The translations under genes and the position numbers were made by a program. Under the pieces are notes generated by a model that ran no database searches, was not told the origin of the DNA, and saw only the letters and a program-made list of their open reading frames with translations. A DNA stretch of 5,139 nt from Actinoplanes liguriensis (GTDB lineage: Bacteria; Actinomycetota; Actinomycetes; Mycobacteriales; Micromonosporaceae), in assembly GCA_000715855.1 (NCBI GenBank), contig KL571323.1, positions 66,109-71,247 on the forward strand, in the 5' to 3' direction. Shown here in pieces: positions 1 to 5,139 of this stretch (position 1 is its first letter; the number at the start of each line of letters is the position of its first letter).

Positions 1-30
1 TGGCTGTGCGGGCCGGGTGGTGACAGACAC
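1..30 (-). CDS. Start of a gene cut by the window edge, possibly an ABC sugar permease
   Basis: A GTG at 30-28 opens a frame of ten codons reading MSVTTRPAQP up to the window edge. It lies 5 bases after the stop of the sugar-binding lipoprotein gene on the same strand. In CUT1-type sugar ABC operons the gene after the binding protein is commonly an inner-membrane permease, and such permeases often begin with a short polar, Pro/Arg-rich cytoplasmic tail like this one. No membrane segment is visible in ten residues and the ribosome binding site is weak (a GGGTGA-like stretch overlapping the upstream stop). The identity therefore rests on gene order alone, and the true start could lie outside the window. 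Confidence 0.35.
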   Translation of the reverse strand, partial: MSVTTRPAQP

Positions 31-35
31 GCTGC

Positions 36-1316
36 TCACCCGGAGATCGCTGCCTGGGCCGCCTTGACGAACTGCTCGGCGGCCTGGGCAGGGGTGGCGG
101 TCCCGAACTGGGCGGCCTCGGCGGCCTTGCGCAGCTCGGTCTTGACCGTGCTGTGGCCCTTCGGCGGGACGCTCGGCGGCGTGCCGAACTTCTTGACCAG
201 CTCGTCCTCCAGCGCGATGGAGGCCTTCATCGCCGGGTCGGTGGTGCCGGCCGCGACCTGCGAGCGGATGTCCAGGTTGGACGGCAGGCCGCGGTCGGTG
301 CCGAGGATCTTGCCGGCCTCCGGGTCGTTCGCCAGGAAGTTGATCACGTCGATGGCGGCGTCCTTGTGCTTGCTGCCGCGGTAGACCGAGAAGTACATCG
401 AGGCGCGGGCCCACTGCGCGGACGGGTCACCGGGGTAGGCCACCACGCCCAGCTCGTCCTTGGTGTTCTTCTGGATGTCCGGCATCTGGTTGGCCCACAC
501 CCAGGAGGTGAGCGCCTTGCCGGTGACCACGGTCTGCTTGGTGATGTCGGTTTCGTTGCCCTCGTGGATCACGTCCGCGGTCGGGGTGGCCTTCGCGTCG
601 CGGGCGCCCTTCCACAGCTCGAACCACTTCTGCACGTCCTCCTGGGTGAAGCCGAGCTGGTTGCCGTTGTAGAACTGCTTGCCGTTCTGGCGCAGCCACA
701 CCCAGAGCGCCTTGTAGTCGGCGCTCGGGTCCATGGTGCCCGGGATCTTGGTGGCGGCCCCGGCCTTCTGTGCCCAGGCGATCAGGTCTTCCCAGCTCAT
801 GCCGGTCTTCGGCAGCTCCTGCTTGGCGGCCTCCAGTTTGGTCTTGTTGAAGACCAGGCCCTGGGTGTTCTCACCGAAGGCGAGACCGGCCAGCTTGTTG
901 TCGACGACGCCGTACTTCCATAGGCTCTCCGGGAACTTCGTGACGTCGAGCTTGCCCGAGTCCTTGTACTTGGTGAGGTCCTCGGTGACGTTGCGGGTCG
1001 CGTACTCGGCCAGGTAGTTGTCGTCGATCTGGAAGATGTCCGGCGCGTCCGAGCCGGCGGTGAGCGTCGCCAGCTTGTCGAAGTAGCCCTGGTTGGCCTG
1101 CCACGTCGTCTTGAACGTGATGTCCGGGTGCTTGGACTTGTAGAGGTCGAGCGCCTGCTGGGTCAGCTTGGCCCGGGCCTCGCCGCCCCACCAGAAGAAG
1201 GTGAGCTCGGTCTTGCCGTCCTTGCTGCCGGAGTCGTCGCCTCCGCAGCCGGCCAGGGCCAGCGGCAGGACAAGGGCGGCGGCCATCAGGCCGCGCAGCA
1301 ATCGGGGTGCGGTCAT
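36..1316 (-). CDS. Extracellular sugar-binding lipoprotein of an ABC transporter (SBP family 1, CUT1 type)
   Basis: This 426-residue protein is the substrate-capturing part of a carbohydrate ABC importer, anchored on the outer face of the membrane. Residues 1-24 form a lipoprotein signal peptide: Arg at 5 and 8, a hydrophobic stretch at about 9-22, and lipobox L21-A22-G23-C24, with Cys24 to be lipidated. A Gly/Asp/Ser/Lys linker follows. The mature domain begins with a strand containing FFWWGG, then YKSKHPDI and GSDAPDIFQID, typical of the UgpB/MalE-like SBP_bac_1 family (COG1653). Aromatic clusters (FFWWGG, LWVWLRQNG, SWVWANQ) are plausible sugar-stacking residues. Length is normal for the family. 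The ATG at 1316 lies 9 bases after the lacI-type gene's stop; an AAGGAG at 1334-1329 overlaps the end of that gene, with a rather long 12-base spacer. No ATPase is visible, as is common for CUT1 operons sharing an MsiK-like ATPase. The ligand cannot be read from sequence; context suggests a uronic acid or uronide. Confidence 0.95.
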   Translation of the reverse strand: MTAPRLLRGLMAAALVLPLALAGCGGDDSGSKDGKTELTFFWWGGEARAKLTQQALDLYKSKHPDITFKTTWQANQGYFDKLATLTAGSDAPDIFQIDDNYLAEYATRNVTEDLTKYKDSGKLDVTKFPESLWKYGVVDNKLAGLAFGENTQGLVFNKTKLEAAKQELPKTGMSWEDLIAWAQKAGAATKIPGTMDPSADYKALWVWLRQNGKQFYNGNQLGFTQEDVQKWFELWKGARDAKATPTADVIHEGNETDITKQTVVTGKALTSWVWANQMPDIQKNTKDELGVVAYPGDPSAQWARASMYFSVYRGSKHKDAAIDVINFLANDPEAGKILGTDRGLPSNLDIRSQVAAGTTDPAMKASIALEDELVKKFGTPPSVPPKGHSTVKTELRKAAEAAQFGTATPAQAAEQFVKAAQAAISG

Positions 1317-1325
1317 GGGGATGGG

Positions 1326-2351
1326 TCACTCCTTGGCGTATGCGGCGACCTGTTTCGTGGTCGCGCCGGCCGGGGCGTACGGCCCGGGCCCGGTGGAGTT
1401 ACGGATGACCAGATCGGTCCGGAGCGTGACCTGTCCGGTGGCGCCGTCGTCGCCCTGTTGAAGCAGCATGTCGACGGCGGCGCGCCCGGCGGCCGCGGTC
1501 GGGTTCGCCACGGTGGTGAGAGTGGGGCGGACCAGCGCGCCGGCGGCGATGTCGTCGAAGCCGATGACGCTGATCTGCTCGGGGACGGCGATCCCGCGGT
1601 CCTGCAACGCCTGGAGCAGGCCGATGGCCATCAGGTCGTTGTAGGCGAGCACCGCGGTGGCGCCGGTGGCGAGCACCGCCTCGGTGGCGTCCGCGCCGGT
1701 CGAGGAGACCGGCACGTGCGGACCGAGGACGGTGAACTCCGCGCCGCCGGCCCGGGCGGCTGCCCCGGCGGCTTTGCGGATCTCCCGGTTGGTCCACGAC
1801 CCGCGCGGACCGGACAGGTAGACGAGGTGGCGGTGTCCCAGGTCGACGAGATGGCGTACGGCCGAGCGAGCGCCCGTGCCGACGTCCATCACCACCGCCG
1901 GAAGCCCGTCGATAAGGCGGTTCACGACGACCAGGGGCACCTCGCGGCGCAACTGTTCTATCTGGTCGTCGCTCATCCGGGGACTGCAGAGCAGAATCCC
2001 GTCGACCTGCTTGGCCAAGGCCCGGACGAGGTCGGTCTCCACAACCGGGTCCTCGTCGGTGTCGGCGACGAAGACGTGGTAGTCACGCCGCCGGGCATGG
2101 GTCTCGGCCGCCTTGATCATGGGCGGGAAGAAGGGGTTGGCGATGTCGGCCACGATCAGGCCGATGTTGTGGGTCCGCCCGGTGATGAGTGCCCGTGCGG
2201 CCCGGTTCGGGCGGTAGCCCAGTTCTTCCGCGGTGGCCAGCACCCGCGTTCGAGTCTCGGGGTTGACCAGGTGCGGCGCCGAGAAGGTGCGCGAGACCGT
2301 GGAGATGTGCACTCCGGACGCCTTCGCGACGTCCCGGATGGTCACGGCCAC
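1326..2351 (-). CDS. LacI/GalR-family transcriptional repressor
   Basis: This 341-residue regulator has an N-terminal helix-turn-helix (residues about 4-25, TIRDVAKASGVHISTVSR) and a hinge helix (about 49-56, NRAARALI). Leu55 sits where LacI-family hinge leucines intercalate at the central CpG of the operator. The rest is a periplasmic-binding-protein-like effector domain, starting with IGLIVADIANPFF and ending near LRTDLVIRNSTGP, the usual family terminus. Length is standard. The GTG at 2351 is chosen because AGGAGG at 2361-2356 lies 4 bases upstream. A second in-frame GTG at 2345 (spacing 10) would remove two residues. The reading frame extends further upstream but has no family homology there and crosses the promoter. 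It is the first gene of the minus-strand unit, so it is probably co-transcribed with the binding protein. Two LacI-type palindromes in the divergent region make it the likely local repressor of both arms. The effector is unknown; a uronate or uronide is inferred from uxaC. Confidence 0.95.
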   Translation of the reverse strand: MAVTIRDVAKASGVHISTVSRTFSAPHLVNPETRTRVLATAEELGYRPNRAARALITGRTHNIGLIVADIANPFFPPMIKAAETHARRRDYHVFVADTDEDPVVETDLVRALAKQVDGILLCSPRMSDDQIEQLRREVPLVVVNRLIDGLPAVVMDVGTGARSAVRHLVDLGHRHLVYLSGPRGSWTNREIRKAAGAAARAGGAEFTVLGPHVPVSSTGADATEAVLATGATAVLAYNDLMAIGLLQALQDRGIAVPEQISVIGFDDIAAGALVRPTLTTVANPTAAAGRAAVDMLLQQGDDGATGQVTLRTDLVIRNSTGPGPYAPAGATTKQVAAYAKE

Positions 2352-2355
2352 TGTG

Positions 2356-2361
2356 CCTCCT
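2356..2361 (-). promoter_or_regulatory. Ribosome binding site of the LacI-type gene
   Basis: AGGAGG on the minus strand, a near-perfect anti-16S match. It is 4 bases before the GTG at 2351 and 10 before the GTG at 2345. It rules out the long upstream extension of the frame as coding, but does not fully decide between the two GTGs. Confidence 0.8.
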
Positions 2362-2396
2362 GCTCGGAATGTGATCCGGCTCTCTCTGGTGGAGCC

Positions 2397-2425
2397 ATTA
2401 ATGCAAACGGTTGCTGTCGTGTCAA
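2397..2425 (-). promoter_or_regulatory. Promoter of the lacI-type/binding-protein unit
   Basis: On the minus strand a consensus -35 box TTGACA (2425-2420) is separated by exactly 17 bases from ATTAAT (2402-2397), a 4/6 match to the -10 consensus. The expected start of transcription is near 2390, giving a leader of about 40 bases before the GTG. The spacer carries a LacI-type operator that abuts the -10 box, so repressor and RNA polymerase would compete directly. A perfect -35 at ideal spacing in DNA this GC-rich is unlikely by chance, but the start site is not shown by sequence alone. Confidence 0.72.
2403..2414. promoter_or_regulatory. LacI-type operator O1 (imperfect palindrome)
   Basis: GCAAACGGTTGC has a central CpG and matches its own reverse complement (GCAACCGTTTGC) at 10 of 12 positions. 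It is the characteristic core of LacI/GalR-family operators and shares 11 of 12 bases with the second site at 2533-2544. It occupies the half of the promoter spacer next to the -10 box of the regulator's own promoter, which suggests autorepression of the regulator and the transport genes behind it. Confidence 0.82.
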
Positions 2426-2498
2426 CGCCCTTCGATGTCCGTTCTGCTACCGGCGCATGACGTAGATGGGGCAATATTGGACATATCCGGGTCATGCA

Positions 2499-2529
2499 TT
2501 GACTTGCATCGTCATCTGCTCCCTAATCT
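2499..2529 (+). promoter_or_regulatory. Candidate promoter of the oxidoreductase/uxaC unit
   Basis: TTGACT at 2499-2504 is a 5/6 match to the -35 consensus. Two -10 readings are possible: CCTAAT at 2522-2527 with a 17-base spacer, or TAATCT at 2524-2529 with a 19-base spacer that keeps the important first T-A and last T. Either places the transcription start near 2534-2536, inside the second operator, and gives a leader of about 25 bases. The -10 element is weaker than that of the opposite promoter, so it may be less active. Confidence 0.58.
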
Positions 2530-2532
2530 GTT

Positions 2533-2544
2533 GCAAACGTTTGC
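2533..2544. promoter_or_regulatory. LacI-type operator O2 (perfect palindrome)
   Basis: GCAAACGTTTGC is a perfect 12-base palindrome with a central CpG, the classic LacI/GalR-family core (the same core occurs in the known PurR consensus). It lies just downstream of the candidate -10 box and over the expected transcription start of the oxidoreductase gene, where a bound repressor would block initiation. Its centre is 130 bases from that of O1. Confidence 0.88.
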
Positions 2545-2549
2545 CGAAT

Positions 2550-2554
2550 GGAGG
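2550..2554 (+). promoter_or_regulatory. Ribosome binding site fixing the TTG start of the oxidoreductase
   Basis: GGAGG lies 4 bases before TTG at 2559, the same short spacing as at the divergent lacI-type gene. No ATG or GTG with a better site exists at the right place. The only upstream ATG in frame (2466) would put promoter and operator inside the coding sequence and add residues unlike the family. Confidence 0.8.
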
Positions 2555-2558
2555 CGCC

Positions 2559-3869
2559 TTGACTCGCTTCGCCCTCGTGGGGGCCGGCGCCCGGGCCGGG
2601 ATGTTCATCCGGGCGCTCACCACCGACCACGCCGACGTCGCGCAGCTGGTCGCCCTGGCCGATCCCAATCCGGCCCGGCTCGCCGCCCACAACCGGAGAC
2701 TTCAAGATCAAGGTCAAGAGCCGATTGCGGCGTACGACGTCAGCGACTTCACCGAGATGCTCAAGCGCGAGCGCGTCGACGTCGTGCTGGTCACGACCGT
2801 GGACCGCTACCACGAGCAGTACCTGGTGGCGGCGATGGAGGCCGGCTGCGACGCGGTCACCGAGAAGCCGATGACGACCGATGCCGCGTCGTGCCGCCGG
2901 ATCCTGGCGACGCAGCGCCGCACCGGCCGCAACGTCCGCGTCACGTTCAACTACCGCTACAACCCCTTGCACGAGGCGGTGAAGCGGGAGCTGGCACAGA
3001 TCGGCGAGATCGGCTCGGTGCACTTCGAGTGGCTGCTCGACGTGCGGCACGGCGCCGACTACTTCCGCCGCTGGCACCGCGACAAGGCGAACTCCGGCGG
3101 CCTGCTCGTGCACAAGGCCGGCCACCACTTCGACCTGGTCAACTGGTGGCTCGACGACGAGCCGGAGACCGTCTTCGCGGCCGGCCGGCTGTTCTTCTAC
3201 GGCGAGCAGGGCCGGCGCCACGGCTACGCCCGGGACTACGAGCGCGCGCACGGCGCGGCCGACGCCGAGGGCGACCCGTTCGCGCTGCGGATGGCCGACG
3301 AGCCGGCTATGCGCGAGCTGTACCTGGACGCCGAGCGGCACGACGGTTACCTGCGCGACCGCAACGTCTTCGCGCCCGGCGTGACCATCGAGGACGACAT
3401 GGCGGTGCTGGTCCGCTACGCCCGGGGCGCGTCGATGAGCTATCACCTCACGGCGTACGCGCCCTGGGAGGGCTACCGGGTGATGGTCAACGGCAGTAGG
3501 GGCCGGCTGGAGCTGGAGGTGGTCGAGACCGACCACGTCGCTCCGGCCGCGGCCGCCGGGGTGAAGGGCGAGCCCGGCTCGGTCTCCACCGCCGAGCAGG
3601 GCTGGCGCCGGCTGCTGATCCGCCCGTTCTGGGCCCCACCGCGTGAGATCGATGTGGACGGGTACTCCCGGCAGGGGCACGGTGGAGCTGACGTGCGCAT
3701 GCTTGCCGACCTCATCCGGCCGGACGCGCCCGCCGACCCGCTCGGGCGCACCGCGAATGCCGTGGACGGCGCCCGTGCCCTGCTCACCGGCCTGGCCGCC
3801 AACGAAAGCCTGGCAACCGGACAGGCCGTCCGCGTGCAAGACCTCCTAGATCCCGAGGAGATCAAGTGA
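2559..3869 (+). CDS. Gfo/Idh/MocA-family NAD(P)-dependent oxidoreductase
   Basis: From the TTG at 2559 the protein has 436 residues. The N-terminal Rossmann fold (about 1-125) starts with FALVGAGARAG (glycines 8, 10 and 14), has VALADPNPARL at the end of the second strand, and carries the family signature Glu102-Lys103-Pro104, whose lysine is a usual catalytic/cofactor contact. The C-terminal substrate domain contains GGLLVHKAGHHFDLVNWW (about 180-197), where His189 and Asp192 align with the family's H-x-x-D motif. It also has YLDAERHDGYLRDRNVF (255-271) and GHGGADVRMLADL (373-385). These mark a longer-than-usual subgroup; many members have 330-390 residues. The substrate is unknown. The gene overlaps uxaC by 4 bases, so the enzyme is probably made in step with the isomerase and acts on a related sugar, sugar acid or glycoside. 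Operator O2 suggests control by the divergent repressor. The family call is firm, the reaction is not. Confidence 0.94.
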   Translation: MTRFALVGAGARAGMFIRALTTDHADVAQLVALADPNPARLAAHNRRLQDQGQEPIAAYDVSDFTEMLKRERVDVVLVTTVDRYHEQYLVAAMEAGCDAVTEKPMTTDAASCRRILATQRRTGRNVRVTFNYRYNPLHEAVKRELAQIGEIGSVHFEWLLDVRHGADYFRRWHRDKANSGGLLVHKAGHHFDLVNWWLDDEPETVFAAGRLFFYGEQGRRHGYARDYERAHGAADAEGDPFALRMADEPAMRELYLDAERHDGYLRDRNVFAPGVTIEDDMAVLVRYARGASMSYHLTAYAPWEGYRVMVNGSRGRLELEVVETDHVAPAAAAGVKGEPGSVSTAEQGWRRLLIRPFWAPPREIDVDGYSRQGHGGADVRMLADLIRPDAPADPLGRTANAVDGARALLTGLAANESLATGQAVRVQDLLDPEEIK

Positions 3870-5101
3870 CCCTGTTCCCCGCTGAGGCCACCCAGCGTGA
3901 GATCGCGCGTGAGCTCTACGCCCACGCCCGCGACCTACCGATCATCAGCCCGCACGGTCACGTCGACCCGGCGCTGCTGGCGAACGACGAGCCGTTCCCC
4001 GACCCGGCCCGGTTGTTCGTCGTGCCCGACCACTACGTCACCCGGATGCTGGCCAGCCAGGGCATCCCGCCGGCCCGGCTGGGCGTGCCGAGCGTCGACG
4101 GCAGCGAGGTGGAGACCGACGGCCGCGCCATCTGGCGGCTGCTCGCCGCGAACTGGCACCTGTTCCGCGGCACGCCGTCCCGGCTGTGGACCGAGAAGGT
4201 CTTCGCCGAGGTCTTCGGGGTGGAGAAACCGTTCAACGGCGACACCGCCGACGAGATCTACGACGAGATCTCCGCGCGACTGGCCGAGCCGGAGTACCGG
4301 CCGCGGGCCCTGTTCACCCGGTTCAACATCGAGGTCCTCGCCACCACCGAGAGCCCGATCGACGACCTGGCGGTGCACGCGAAGCTCGCCGCCGACGGGT
4401 GGGGCGGCCCGGGCGGCCGGGTGATCACCACGTTCCGGCCGGACAACCTGGTCGACATGGAGTGGGCCGGGTGGGCCGAGCGGGTGGCCGCGCTCGGCGA
4501 GCTCACCGGGCAGGACGTGGGCACGTACCCCGGATTCCTCTCCGCCCTCAAGGCCCGCCGCGAGCTGTTCGTCGCGGCCGGCGCCACCAGCTCCGACCAC
4601 GGCCACCCGACCGCCGCGACCGCCGACCTCACCGATGCCGAGGCGGCCGTGCTCTACCGCAAGGGCCTCGGCGGCGCCACGGACGCGGCCGACGCGGAGA
4701 CGTTCCGGGCGCACATGCTCGTCGAGTTCGCCCGGATGTCGCTGGCGGACGGCCTGGTGATGCAGCTGCACCCGGGCTCGGTCCGCAACCACAACCGGGC
4801 GCTGCACGAGCGGCACGGCCGCGACGTCGGCGGCGACATCCCCTCGGCGACCGAGTACGTCCGGGCGCTGCGCCCGCTGCTGGACCGGTACGGCGACGAC
4901 CCGCGCCTGCGGATCGTCCTCTACACCCTCGACGAGACCGCGTTCACCCGCGAGCTCGCCCCGCTCGCCGGTGGCTACGCCGCGCTCTACCTGGGCGCGC
5001 CGTGGTGGTTCCTGGACAGCCCGGAGGGTCTGCGGCGGTTCCGCGAGACGGTGACCGAGACGGCCGGCTTCTACAACACCGCCGGGTTCGTCGACGACAC
5101 C
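3866..5101 (+). CDS. uxaC: Glucuronate (uronate) isomerase, 3' end missing
   Basis: Uronate isomerase (EC 5.3.1.12) interconverts D-glucuronate with D-fructuronate and D-galacturonate with D-tagaturonate in the cytoplasm, the first step of hexuronate breakdown. The GTG start at 3866 overlaps the preceding stop (GTGA) and has GAGGAG at 3855-3860, 5 bases upstream. The frame is open without interruption for 412 native codons. Family marks include ISPHGHVDP with His30 and His32 as probable metal ligands of the amidohydrolase fold, TTESPIDDLAVH, TTFRPDNL, SSDHG, MQLHPGSVRNHN, YTLDET with Asp356 as candidate active-site aspartate, GAPWWFLDSPEG and TAGFYNTAGFVDDT. Full-length members have about 470 residues, so roughly the last 55-60 are lost, including the usual C-terminal arginine/histidine-rich region. 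The gene is not naturally truncated: the genomic sequence ends at an adapter. Reading on through the adapter would add a false tail LSLIHISERAGKG with no stop. Confidence 0.94.
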
Positions 5102-5120
5102 CTGTCTCTTATACACATCT
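5102..5120 (-). other. Synthetic Tn5 mosaic end (Nextera transposon end), artefact
   Basis: CTGTCTCTTATACACATCT is exactly the reverse complement of the 19-base hyperactive mosaic end used in tagmentation libraries. It is an engineered hybrid of the two natural Tn5 ends and differs from both, so a natural transposon is not a good explanation. Native uxaC codons run up to the base before it. Confidence 0.98.
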
Positions 5121-5139
5121 CTGAGCGGGCTGGCAAGGC
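5121..5139 (-). other. Library adapter (454 B primer of early Nextera kits), artefact
   Basis: These 19 bases are the exact reverse complement of GCCTTGCCAGCCCGCTCAG, which I recognise as the 454 FLX primer B sequence joined to the mosaic end in Roche-compatible Nextera libraries. Together with the preceding 19 bases this is one complete adapter, running to the last base of the window. Confidence 0.95.

Noticed and set aside
1317..1325. Terminator or separate promoter between the regulator and binding-protein genes
   Set aside because: Only 9 bases separate the genes, with no hairpin or T-run, and the next gene's ribosome binding site overlaps the upstream end. Co-transcription is the simpler reading.
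1128..2465. 445-codon plus-strand open frame antisense to the regulator and binding-protein genes
   Set aside because: Its Gly/Arg/Val-rich product resembles no family, it runs across the promoters, and the opposite strand encodes clear LacI and SBP proteins. It is a shadow of GC-rich codon bias.
2479..2488. GGACATATCC near-palindrome in the divergent region
   Set aside because: It is short and imperfect, has no central CpG and no fitting promoter element. It is too likely by chance to call an operator.
2466..2558. Upstream ATG (2466) as start of the oxidoreductase
   Set aside because: It would add 31 residues not matching the Rossmann-fold start and would translate through the promoter and operator. 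It has no good ribosome binding site, whereas the TTG at 2559 has GGAGG.
2523..3839. 438-codon minus-strand open frame antisense to the oxidoreductase gene
   Set aside because: The composition is His/Arg/Val-rich without motifs and has no ribosome binding site. The plus strand carries the Rossmann and EKP motifs.
3935..5116. 393-codon minus-strand open frame over uxaC
   Set aside because: Its start codon lies in the synthetic mosaic end and its product has no recognisable motif.
5102..5120. End of a natural Tn5-like transposon inserted in uxaC
   Set aside because: The 19 bases equal the engineered mosaic end, not either natural Tn5 end, and are followed by a sequencing primer with no transposon sequence.
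4186..5124. 312-codon plus-strand open frame in a second frame over uxaC
   Set aside because: Its product is Arg/Pro/Gly-rich low-complexity sequence and its stop lies in the adapter. The adjacent frame encodes the uronate isomerase motifs.

Overview
The window is a high-G+C actinobacterial contig end. GC-rich codon third positions, GTG/TTG starts and the style of the proteins suggest a Streptomyces/Micromonosporaceae-like organism; the genus is a guess. It holds a divergently transcribed sugar-acid locus, and its last 38 bases are not genomic.

Left half, minus strand, read from about 2351 down to 1: a LacI/GalR-family repressor, then after 9 bases a sugar-binding ABC lipoprotein, then 5 bases after its stop what looks like the first ten codons of another gene, probably an ABC permease, cut by the window edge. 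Middle, 2352-2558: a 207-base divergent control region. It has a good minus-strand promoter (TTGACA, 17 bases, ATTAAT) with a LacI-type operator inside its spacer. It also has a plus-strand promoter candidate followed by a second, perfect palindromic operator (GCAAACGTTTGC) over the expected start site. Right half, plus strand: a Gfo/Idh/MocA-family oxidoreductase starting at TTG, overlapping by 4 bases a uronate (glucuronate) isomerase gene, uxaC.

Inferred working model: the lipoprotein and its permeases import a uronic acid or uronic-acid-containing sugar. The isomerase converts glucuronate/galacturonate to fructuronate/tagaturonate, the oxidoreductase carries out an accompanying redox step on an unknown substrate, and the LacI-type protein represses both arms until inducer is present.

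The native sequence stops at 5101. Bases 5102-5120 are the synthetic hyperactive Tn5 mosaic end, and 5121-5139 are the reverse complement of the 454 B primer used in early Nextera libraries. This is untrimmed library adapter. It truncates uxaC before its C-terminus and creates false reading-frame ends in other frames. I found no RNA gene, CRISPR array, insertion sequence or clear terminator. Apart from the adapter, the content is a fairly ordinary but neatly regulated carbohydrate locus, and I see no convincing evidence of a wholly new kind of system.
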